From assembly GCA_037903355.1 (NCBI GenBank), contig JBAJFE010000005.1, positions 806,001 to 870,000 of the forward strand: a DNA stretch of 64,000 bases. Reading direction: 5' to 3'. The position numbers and the translations under genes were made by a program. Under the pieces are notes generated by a model that saw only the letters and a list, made by a program, of their open reading frames with translations, was not told the origin of the DNA and ran no database searches. This DNA comes from Trichuris trichiura. Taxonomy: Eukaryota; Nematoda; Enoplea; Trichinellida; Trichuridae. Shown in pieces: positions 48,870 through 59,490 of this stretch (position 1 is its first letter; the number at the start of each line of letters is the position of its first letter).

Positions 48870-49660
48870 CAAGATGGCGTTTTCGACGAGAAAATCATGA
48901 AACACGGTTCGTGCGTCGATCGTATCAGCATCGACGCCGTTGAAGATATGCGAATGAGCGCGGCAAGGCGTTCTCTTTCAATTGACAATCACTTTAGATT
49001 GTCCCGATTGTTGTGGTCAAAGATATGGTCAAGGAGACGTTCGATCAGATGCCGCCGGGAACTAATACTGTCACGTTGGAAGATATGGAAACCGCCATGC
49101 AGGCTAATCCAAAGTATCGGAACATTTTGAGTAAGTTGATCACTTGCTAAGTAGTCAGCATAAAAGTATGCTTTCCCTAAGTAGCATTCTTCATCGCTTA
49201 TGTGATTTCTCCATCCGCTATGGTTGACGCTTCGTCAGCTTTTTCAAAATAACAATATGACCTCATTTCTTCCCGCGTAGGATGGTCATGCTAATGAGCT
49301 TCGGGCTTCACTTTCCAAAAAATAAGCAATACATTTCAAATGCTTCGAAAGCATATTCTTATAAGGAATTCCCTTTGTTAACCACACATGTCAAAGTGAT
49401 CAGACGCTGCCAAACAGGCTGAGTCTGAAGCTGCTGACATACAGCGTGTGTTAAGGGCGTACTGACTACGAATCACCTGATCGCACTGTTTTGTTAAATT
49501 ACCATATTTAGCTTTTCGTGCGAAACAAGCGGCCGAAAAATCAGCGCAAGAAAATACCAGCGACGACACGACGGCTGCATCCACGAGCCAAGAAATGTCT
49601 TCATCCATTGATGAAGATGCATTTTGTCCATGGCCTTTAAACACCTGCACACTGCTCTGA
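48870..49660 (+). CDS. Candidate exons of an unidentified gene, or its remnant
   Basis: Several protein-like pieces lie in order. One (48870-48990) starts after a TTAG acceptor and reads DGVFDEKIMKHGSCVDRI. A second (48998-49130) includes VKETFDQMPPGTNTVTLEDM and ends at a clear donor (GTAAGT, phase 1). A third (about 49403-49445) reads AAKQAESEAADIQ, and a fourth (49512-49660) reads FRAKQAAEKSAQENTSDD and ends in TGA. The join between the third and fourth would be a 66-bp GT-AG intron, the local size, and phases from the second to the fourth agree. The first and second pieces are in different frames with no proper intron between them, so the gene may be broken or my model incomplete. No family is recognised. 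Confidence 0.3.
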
Positions 49661-49899
49661 TGAATGTCAACAGGCGGAATTTCACCATTCGCGATTGACG
49701 ATATTCAAAATTTTGCTCTTTAAAATTGCGCAATCCGGAATGAGCTAAGCTGCTACTCGTCAAAGAGAATAAACAGGCGCTCATATTGTTGGAAATACAT
49801 TGACTTATACAGTACGTGTACATATCCTGCACATCACCAAAACTGTCTACTGTGTTCTGGCCAATAAACGGTGTACTCTGCGTTCGAAGTTACAACAGG

Positions 49900-52800
49900 T
49901 TATGGGTCCAGCTACCGCCACAACCTAAACTTATAGCTTCCAGAAGCCAGAATAATGCAGGAATACATTTACATTTGAATTTAAATGAAGCCATCCCACA
50001 TCCAGCATTCACGGTAATGACCCCGTTCTTTAAAAAACTTTATTAAAAACCAGAGCTTTCGGGCATAACCGATGCTCGTCATCAGTGGTTATAAAAATAA
50101 ATAAAACCGAGTTCGCCACCAGGTTGGTCAGCTAATCAGCAAGTACTCCCGCCTAGTCAACCTGGGCAGAGGTAACATCGGTCGGGTCCAACCGAGGACC
50201 GCGTTGACGTTTTCCTCCAGCCCTAGTCAGCCGAGCAGGAGCGCAAGCGTTACTGCCGACCGCCCTGTGTGGCGACAAACGAATAAATTAATAATAATAA
50301 TATTAATAACGAATAATTATTCGTTTGTCGCCACACAGGGCGGTCGGCAGTAACGCTTGCGCTCCTGCTCGGCTGACTAGGGCTGGAGGAAAACGTCAAC
50401 GCGGTCCTCGGTTGGACCCGACCGATGTTACCTCTGCCCAGGTTGACTAGGCGGGAGTACTTGCTGATTAGCTGACCAACCTGGTGGCGAACTCGGTTTT
50501 ATTTATTTTTATAACCACTGATGACGGGCATCGGTTATGCCCGAAAGCTCTGGTTTTTAATAAAGCTTTTTAAAGAACGGGGTCATTACCGTGAATGCTG
50601 GATGTGTGAAACAAAACAAAACCCCGTACGAAGAAAAAAGAAAAAAGAAGCCATCCCGCAGGAAAACGGGCTCCTTATAGTTCTGCGTTTCCGTTCCCAT
50701 AACAGAGAACCGATACTGCGCTACTGAAGCGCTCTTGCACACAAAACACTAGTCGGGCGCGCAGAGGAAGGCCTATAAGTATTTTTGAAAAACGTGGTAC
50801 CTGCTTTTCGTACATCTACTGTCTGAAGAAAGAAATTTCTCCTATTTCCAGCCTCCTGTGGCTCGAAAACTCTGAATGCTGCTCTCCATAAATATAGGAA
50901 CATAATACTCGCTACATAAAGTTCTTCGCCCATGCACGGCTAGTGTATAGAAGAGCGCCTTTTGTCGATCATCGCGACAAACGAAGTTTACAGCTTCCAA
51001 AGTTTCTATCCGGCCCAGAGCATCCACTTAGCAGCAAGGAGGATGCATCGAACACGTTTTTGAGCACTCCTTTCGATTTAGTTTCAAACGAAGCCATCGT
51101 GCGGAAGAACAGGCTCCCTATCGGTTCGCGTATCAAATCTCACTCCGCAAGAAAACTACAGCGGTAATACAGCCCTCTCGCTCATAAAAAACTTTTTCAG
51201 CGCGCATGCGACGCCTAATTAGGAATTTTGAAAATACTGGTACCTGCTTTTCGTTCATCTACTGTACGAAGAATGTAAAAAGACACGTTTTCATGTTTCT
51301 GGTCTCCCTTTGCACAAATGAGCTCCAAAAAACAGGAATATAGCTTTGCGTAGGTATACGCGCATAAAATTCGGCAGTTAAACTACTTCATTACCGTGCC
51401 CCCAGGGCAAGGAAAAACAACTTCAGGCAAAACACCGCCATCAGGAGGTCTAACAGCTTCTAAGACTCGTACGCGACTCAACACAGCTGCATAAAAGCTA
51501 GTACGGTGCAGGATTTAGTTTCTGCCGCCACTTTCTATTTCTGCTCGGATGATGGGATCACGAGCAAAAGCAGGGTGAATTTCCCTCGGTCTTCCCGTTC
51601 GCACTCCGCAGGAGCATCACAGCGGTTCTACGCTTCTTTCACGGACGAAAGAGCTATCCGACGCGCAGCGGACAGCCTGCGAGTATTGTTGAAAATATCG
51701 GTACCTGCGTTTCGTTCACCTACTGTACGAAGGATGTAAAAAAAGAACTACTTCTTATTTTCGGCCGAAGATTGTCCAAACGAGCGACGAAAAATATCAA
51801 CATTACTCTCCATAAGTATAGCGGCATAATATTCGCTAGCTAAATTACTTCCTCCATGCGCGCTGAATGTGTAGAAGAGCAGCTTTCGTCGAACACCGCC
51901 ACGGAAACAAACAAAACCTATACCTTCCAAAGTTCCTACGCAACCTAACGTAACTATTTAAAAAGAGGAATGATGCAGGAATACTTTTCCGCCCGCTGCT
52001 CTCTGTTTGCCTTCAAGTCAAACCATCGAGCAGAAAAACAGCCCCGTTACCGGTCGGCACTTCCATTCCCATTCCGCAGGACCATTACAGGTCCACTGTA
52101 GCCATGGAATACGTTTCTGCCCACTGCTTTCCATTTGGTTTGACGAAGCCATCGCGCAGAAAAACACCTTCCTTATCGCTCGGCGTTTCCATTGCCGTTT
52201 TGCAGGAGCATTTCAGCGCTCCTACAGCAGTCTGGCAGAAAAAAGACTTGTCCAGCACTCACTGGACGCCTCATGAGCATTTGTGAAAATAGTGCTACCT
52301 GCTTTTCGTTCATCTACTGTACAAAGTATCTATAAACAGAATTTTATCATCTTTACAGCTGCTCATTGCTTAGACGAGCACCGAAAAATTCGGATGCCGC
52401 TAACCGCAAATATAGGGTCATTATATTAACTAGTTAAAGGGGTTCATACATGCGCCCCTCAGATTATAAAAAGGCGGCTGCACTGGAACACCACCGGCAG
52501 GAGAAGCTACAGCTTCCGAAGCTCTTTAGCGACCCAGCACAGTCATCCGAAGACTATGTGGACGAAGAAATAGGATTCTGCATGCAACTTTCCATTTCGT
52601 TTGAGATGATGCGATGGAGCAAAAACAGCCACATTCTTACTCAGTCTTTCCTTGTCTACTTCTCAGAAGCATTTTGCCGCACCTGTAGCCGCCTTAGAGA
52701 TAAAGTACTTCTCCGGCGCGTATGAGACGGCTGGTGACTATTTTTGAAAATACTGGTACCTGCCTTTCGTCCACCTATTGTATGAAGAATGTAAAAACAG

Positions 52801-55800
52801 AATTTTTTCATACTTCCAGCTTACGGGGGCTAATACGATCTCTGAAAAATGCGAATGTTGCTCTCCATAAGTACTTCGTGCACGCGCGCCTAGCGTATAC
52901 AGCAGCCGCTTTCGCCGAACATCGCCGCAAACAAAGCCTACCGGACTCAACGCGACCATCTAAACGCAACAATGATGGAAGAGATTGGTTTGTGCCCGGT
53001 ACGTTCAATTTCGTTTCGAATAAAGCGATCGCGCAGAAACACCGTCTCGTTATTGCTCAGCCACTCCATTCCTATTCCACAGAAACAGTTCGGCGCTTTT
53101 GCTCCCGTCATGCGGACGAAAACCTTCTCCGGCGCGCAGCAGACGCTTGGTGAATATTTTTGAAAATAGTACTACCTGATTTTCGTTCACCTTCTGTATG
53201 AAGAATGTCAAAAAATAATTTTCTCGTATCTCCAGCCTCCTGTTGCTCAGATAATCTTCGAAAAGTGCGACTGTTGCTCTCCATATGCATACGATCATAA
53301 TATTCGCTACTTAATGCACTTCGTCCATGCGTACCCAGTATATAGAAGACCGCCTTTCGTCGAACGCTTATGAAAAACTCGCCCTTACGCCAAAAACAAA
53401 ACCTGGAGCTTCTTAAGTTCCGACCGGATCGACTGCAGCCACTTAAAAGTAAGAATGACGGAAGAATACGTTCCTGTCCGCTACTTTGCATCTGGTTTCG
53501 GATGATGCGATCTGGCAAAAAAACAGGCTCGTTATCGCTGAGCGTTTCCCTTTCCTTTTCGCAGCAGCATAACAGCTCTACTACAGCTTTCTGGTGGGCA
53601 AGAAACTTCTACGCTGCGCAGAGGATGGTTCATGGCTATTATTGAAATTTCTGGTACCTGCTTTTCAATCATGTACCGTTCGAAGGGTGTAAAAAGAGAA
53701 GTTTTTCGTAAGTTCAGATGCCATTTGCTCCAACGGGCTCTGAAAAATCTGAATGTTTCCCTCCACAGATATCGGGGCACAATATTCGCTAGTCAAAGTA
53801 CGTCGTGCTTGCGCTCATTGAGTGAACAAGGGCCCTTTAATAGAACATCGCTGTCAAGCAAACCTACGGTTTAGAAAGCACTTACGCTGCTCAATACGGA
53901 AATTTAAGAGCTAAACGAATATGGGAATGCGTCTTACGCCCTACTTTACCTTTCGCTGCGGATTTAGAGTTCGCGTAGAAAAACCGGCTCGATATCGCTC
54001 GGCCTTCTGCTTTCTATTCCGCCGGAGCATTCCGGTGTTTCTATGGTCGTCTGGCAGACAAACGACTCCTGTAACGCATGTGCATTTTTGAAATTACTTG
54101 TACCTGCTTTTCGTTTATCTACTGTACGGAGGGTGAAAAAGAGAATTTTTTCACCTTTCCGGGCGCCAGCTGCTCCAACGAGCTCTCAGAAATCCCAATG
54201 TTGGTCTCCATAAGTGTAAGGGCATAATATTCGCTAGTCGAAGTACTTTGTCCATGAGCACCCGGGGTATAGTATAGCTGCTTTAATCGAACAGCGCCAT
54301 TAAGCAAACCTAAAGCTTCTGTGCGACTGGGGACAGCCATTTAGAAGCAAAACTGTTGCAGGAATACCTTTCTGCACGCTCCTTTGGATTTGGTTTCGAA
54401 TGGAGCTATCACGCAGGAAAACAGGTTCGTTATCGCTCAGCCTTTCCTATCCTATTCCGCAGAAGCATTTTGGCGCTTCTACATGAGTCTCGGAGACAAA
54501 AAGCTTCTCCGGCGGCCAGCGGACGACCAATCAGTACGATTGAAAATACTGGTACCTGTTTTTCGTTGACCTACTGTACGAACAAGAGAAAAAGAAAATT
54601 GCTTCATGCTTCCGGCCGTCCGTTGCTTAGAGGAGCTCCGAAAAGTCTGGATGTTGAGGTCCATAAGTGTGCGGGCATAATATTCGCTAGTCAAAGTACT
54701 TCGTCCATCTGCGCCCCAGAGTATAGAAGAGCGGCTTTAATCTGATACCGCCATCAAGAAAACCTAGAGCTTGCAAAGGTCCTACGCAACTGAACACGGT
54801 TATCTGAAAAGAAAAATGACACAGGAATATGTCCCAGGCCGCTACTTTGACTTGTTGTTGGATGAAGCTATCGCGCCAAAGAACAGGCTCTTTATCGCTC
54901 AGCCTTTGCTATCCTATTCCGCAGGGAAAATTCCGCGCTTCTACTGACGGTTTGGGAACAACAAACATCTGCGACGCGTACTGGTCGGCCCATGAGTATT
55001 TTTGAAATTAATGTTACCTGCTTTTCTTTCATCAACTGTATGAAGAATGTAAGAAATGGCGTTTTTCCGGTTTACAGCTTCCAGTATTTCAGTCGGGTTC
55101 TGAAAAATTAGAATGCAGCTGTCCATATGTGTAGGAGGAGAATATTCGCTAGTTAAAGTACTCACAGAGTGTAGAAAGCGGCTTCAGATGAACACAACCG
55201 TGAAGAAGACCTACAGCTGCAAAAGCACGTACGCGACTGAACACAGCCATTTAAAAAAAAATGACGCAGGAATACGTTTCTGGCCGCTACTATCGATTTC
55301 ATTTCGCGTGATGCTATCGCGCAGTAAAACAAGTTTGTTATCGCTGTGCCTCTCTTATCCTGTTGCGCAGGAGCATCTCGACGTTTCTACGGACGTCTCG
55401 GGAGCAACAGACTTTTCTGGCGCGCAGCGGAAGGCCAATGAGTATTTTGAAATTACTGGTACCTCCTTTTCGTTCATATACTGTACGAGGGGCGTAAAAA
55501 GAAACTTTTTTCATATTTGCGGTCTCCCGTTGTTCAGATGAGCTAGGAAAGATCCGGACGTTGATCTCCATAAGTGTGCGGGCATAATATTCGCTAGTCA
55601 AGGTGCTTTGTCCATGCACCCCTCGGGGAATAGAAGAGCAGCTTTAGTCGAACTCCGTCGACAGAAGCTATAGTTTCCAAAGGACCTACGCGACTGAACA
55701 TGGCCACTTAAAAGCAGGAAAGATGGAGGAATACGTTTCTGCCCGCCACTTTGGATTTGGTTTCGCGTGAAGCTTTCGCGCTATCCAAACGGCTCGTTAT

Positions 55801-56330
55801 TGCTCCGGCCTTCCTATCCTATTCCGCAGAAGCATTTCGGTGCTTCCGGAGACGTCTCGAGCACAAAAGATGTCTGCGGCCCGCAGGGGACAGCGCTTGA
55901 GTATTTTTGAAATTACTGATACCTGGTTTTCTTTCGTCTACCGTAGGAAGGGTGCAAAAAATTTTTTTTTCATATTTACGGCCTCTCGTTGCTCAGACGA
56001 GCTCTCTAAAATTAAGATGTTGATCTCCATAAGTGTGGCGGCATAATATCCGCTAGTCAAAGTACTTCGTCTATGCGCCCTTAGGGTAAAGAAGATCGGC
56101 TTTAGCCGAAAACTGAGATCAAGAAAACCTTTTCCATCCAAAGCTCCTCAGCGACTGAGCATGGTCATTCAAAAGCAAGGATGATGCTGGAATACGTTTC
56201 TGGTATCTGCTTTGGATTTGGTTTCAGATGAAGCTATCGCGCAGAAAAACAGGCTCGTTATCGCTCGGCATCTCCTTTCCCTTTTCAGAGGAGCATTTCG
56301 GCGCTTGTGTAGCCGCAGACGTTGCCCCTT
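49900..56330. repeat. 450-bp satellite, block B (about 12 monomers)
   Basis: Monomer landmarks occur at 50796, 51239, 51700, 52294, 52755, 53171, 53653, 54099, 54551, 55012, 55458 and 55918. Spacing is 416-482 bp except for one 594-bp unit that contains an extra partial copy (52090-52240). The stretch 49910-52090 (minus the palindrome) matches 44170-45950 in order and spacing, so four monomers were duplicated as a block. Many monomers keep a GGTACC (KpnI) site at the landmark. The block ends in TTTTGACGC-rich sequence (56330-56600). Confidence 0.9.
49998..50646. mobile_element. 608-bp near-perfect palindrome with tail and 11-bp target duplication
   Basis: The palindrome spans 49998-50605, with arms of about 285 bp meeting at an AT-rich centre (TTAATAATAATAATATTAAT). 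I find only a few arm mismatches, two of them near 50036 and 50075. A 41-bp A/C/G-rich tail ending in A runs follows on the right (50606-50646). The sequence GAAGCCATCCC flanks the whole (49987-49997 and 50647-50657) and belongs to the satellite monomer. The core CTGATGACGGGCATCGGTTA-TGCCCGAAAGCTC is at 50518-50550 (+), with an inverted copy at 50053-50085. It has no coding frame. Confidence 0.88.
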
Positions 56331-58000
56331 GTTTCGACTCAATTTCTTCGCTGCAAAGCGTTTTGACGCAGCGTCAAGATTTGGCATCACGGTTATGCAC
56401 GCCTTCTTTGGGCGTTAAACGTCTTGAGGCGGTGTCAGAATGTGAATTCCTGGTTTGACGTGCCTCCCTTTGACGCGAGACGTTTTGATTGATGATGCGC
56501 CTAATTTTGACAAGGCACATTTTGATGCTGCATGAAAATTTCACTTTATGGTTAAACGCACTCTTTTGACGGGAGGCTAATTTTCACACGACGTGGAGTT
56601 AAGATTGTCCCATAATTAGTTGGGAAAGGTGATGCTTAGAGATGTGACGAAAGCGAGTATCTACCATTCTCCCTCTTGGTGTTGTAGAATCAGTGCAGGG
56701 AAAGGGAATGTACACGAAGGAGAACATTACATTGAGGATGAAAATGCAGTTTTACACGAATAATAGTACACGTTCATGTTTGGCTTACGTTAGAATGTTT
56801 CCTATGAGAAACGAAAACGTATGAAAGGACTTTCTAAATGTTCATTTTCTATTCTTATTTGTAAAAGATTTTTAAAATCTTTTATAAAACTTCTTGAAGC
56901 AGTTTTTAGCCTTCTGTTCATTAATCAACGTTTAGTGTTATAAACTTTGCAAAATATGTTCAGAACGTAGTCTAATGGAGACTGAGACTGACAGTATGCA
57001 GAATAGTACAGAATTTGATGGAGAATTTATAGTTTAAATGTAGAGGTGATCTTAGGATGTTACTATTACTTTTGAGAAGGCATTAAAGACACAGTAAAGG
57101 GCATATCTGTGCAACTCCAATAGAGGGCAATCAACCTATCCCTGAAGAAATAAATGTTCTCCGGAAAACACGGAAAGGAGACAGATTTTCTACAAATCGA
57201 ATACAAGCGATCACTGATAAGAAACTCAGTCGTCGAAAAGATTCTACAAGAAGGCGAAAACCAAGACCGTTTCTGATATTTTCGGATATTGCTGGATTAA
57301 GTCAAAAGAAGAGACAACTGGGAAAAACTCTTGAATTTGAACGGAAAGTAAAAATGCTCGTAAAGTATCCATTCCACAGTCTGAAGGATAAACTGTAAGT
57401 TTCGGAGGATAAACGCAAAGGCATTATGTACGAAATTGAAAGCAGCTTCTCTATCCTTTATGCAAAAAAGGTGCGCTGCAAATAAGCGAACGATTCAAAG
57501 AACATGTGAAGCACTTGAGCAGCAAAGTTTCATTGGTATAATACGTTGAAAAATACGGCAGAAATTTCCATACGCGTATTCGTTTTAATAAATAAGAGAA
57601 AAAAGCTTACCAGAAGCGATAGGCCAAGCAGGAAACCATAGAATGCAGGAGAATAAGTGAATCGATGAGAGCAATAAACGAAACAACGACCATTGTTATT
57701 TTGAAAATCAAAAACACTGACAGAAAGAGCGATGTTGCATAAAAAGAATTGCACGGCGAAATTGTACTGTTTTACATCATTAGCATAACTGTATTGAACA
57801 TGAAAACTGTTTAAATTTGAGCTACAGAACGAATGATGAGAACAAAAATTGAATGAGACAAAATGGAAAAGAAAAATAATAGTTATAAGTTCATATTTTC
57901 ATAAGTAATAGCAACAGAAAACGAGCCATTCGCACCCTAAGCGGTAAAACAGCTGTAACGTCTCATCTGGACCACACTCCATCGGTGGGAACTCTTCTCG
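56331..58000. repeat. Right end and duplicated flank of satellite block B
   Basis: 56335-56600 holds irregular TTTTGACGC/GACGTGCC motifs like those at 43345-43430 and 47030-47110. From about 57170 to 58000 the sequence matches the flank of block A (46165-47000). About 600 bp between these parts (56600-57170) show nothing recognisable. Confidence 0.65.
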
Positions 58001-58299
58001 AGATGCTTTTATTTGTTACCAAGAACGAAACGAAACACATCGGGTCCAACGTTGCCGAAACGTTTCCTCGTCGAATGCCGAACAAGTGACGTCACCTTTC
58101 TGTCTTCTCTTTCTTTACCGTATTCTGACTCACAAGTTTCTTTTACAAGTCGGTGAGTTCAGTTATGAGAATGGAGTGCATACCTCACTGTCAACGCCAT
58201 TATAGTAATTAATTATTTCGTGCTGACCAGTTTTAAAAGCTAATACAATTTTGATCATCTTAGCCGAAGGCAAGAATGTAACAGGGATTCCAGCAGATT

Positions 58300-58602
58300 T
58301 TGTTCACGGACATCTCTTTCACCTTGTTACGACAACATTTTAAAAGCTTACTTAGGAAAATGGAAAGAGTAGAAGAACATATTTATGCACTCACAACCGG
58401 ATCAAAAGGTAGAACAAGAAAGAGTGAAGCCCTCAATCTACAGAAGAAGAAGCACAACGAAGAATGTGACCATGAACAGCAATTCCATCGTCACGAACGT
58501 AACATCAACCGCAAATTATCAAAAATAGGCAACAACAACGCAGAAGTTACAATAGAACGCTTAATCAAACAGAATGCTTTAACGAAGGTGCTGAAAACGT
58601 GA
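58300..58602 (+). CDS. Unidentified 100-aa ORF, possibly a mobile-element remnant
   Basis: The frame is rich in charged residues (RKMERVEEHIYAL, KKKHNEECDHEQQFHRHERN) and would form helices. It lies about 430 bp upstream of Penelope-like relic B on the same strand, so it could be a remnant of the N-terminal part of that element. I cannot align it to a known domain. Confidence 0.22.
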   Translation: MFTDISFTLLRQHFKSLLRKMERVEEHIYALTTGSKGRTRKSEALNLQKKKHNEECDHEQQFHRHERNINRKLSKIGNNNAEVTIERLIKQNALTKVLKT

Positions 58603-59035
58603 CTTACGTACGCTGCAGCAAGCGAACTGCAATAACAAACTCTAAACTGCTTTTGAATAAATGCTTTCGACAAATTAATAACATTGGTGATAAAAAGTCC
58701 AATTAGAGCAGACGGAGGAACACTTACAGGGTGCCGCCATCCTCTGGCAAAAGTCTTTACTACAGAAAAAATTAGAAAGTGCCTACGGAGCTTTTGGAGA
58801 CAAAGTCTCCTTTAATGAGATGCACCATGCCCCACATTTTAAATTAATTGACTTTAAATAATCTAATGCCTTCTCTAATCAGAAGTCACACTGCTTCGAA
58901 ACTGCTTTACAAAAGGAAGAGAAATGTGTGATAGACGAAGATAGGTGGCCGCGCGTCCATAATTTATCAGACAGCACAACAATCGATAAAACAATTCTAC
59001 AGGACATTATTTCTTAAAAAAATTAGCTCTTTGAC
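58603..59035. other. Stretch between the unidentified ORF and the Penelope-like relic
   Basis: Open pieces are short and in different frames. The sequence may be decayed element DNA, since related DNA precedes relic A (about 41820-41940), but nothing can be assigned. Confidence 0.3.
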
Positions 59036-59490
59036 GTGCCACCTTTAACATATAATTATAGGATTTGTTTTAAAGGGTGTACAGGTTTTCATGCTCGATA
59101 CATCTTACTTATTATCCTTCCGAACATGGACGAGAACGCTCCACTAGATTTCCTGAATGCTCTGTTTCATGGGCAAATGTCTTTCACCACTGAAGAAAAA
59201 AACAACCGTGTCCTCTTTCATAGGCATAACTTTGATGAACAGATCTCTAAGTGGGATAAAAACGACAATATACGGAAGACGTCCAATTCCGAAAGGTGTT
59301 TGACTTTCCAATCTCATCTACGACAGTCCGCTATGATAGCGAACTTCTGAGGTACAGGACATCGTGCAATGGCATTATGTGACAATGATTTCATCGATGA
59401 CGAATTAAATCACATATGCGAGACCATCAAAGAAAACGTTCTCTCCACCAACCTCGTTGAAAACAACCATGCAAATGCCTCAGGCATTGC
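59036..59490 (+). pseudogene. Penelope-like reverse transcriptase fragment B
   Basis: The frame 59036-59350 contains FLNALFHGQMSFTTEEKNNR, which matches the segment after the catalytic YxDD box in Penelope-like reverse transcriptases (typical form FLN-LHP-IKFT-E-E-N-LPFLD). It then reads TFQSHLRQS. A second frame (59369-59490) continues with LCDNDFIDDELNHICETIKE, matching the family's downstream DELNHI block. The YxDD box itself is replaced (RYILLII), and a stop separates the two pieces, so the fragment is dead. Such enzymes copy element RNA into the genome in the nucleus. Confidence 0.68.
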
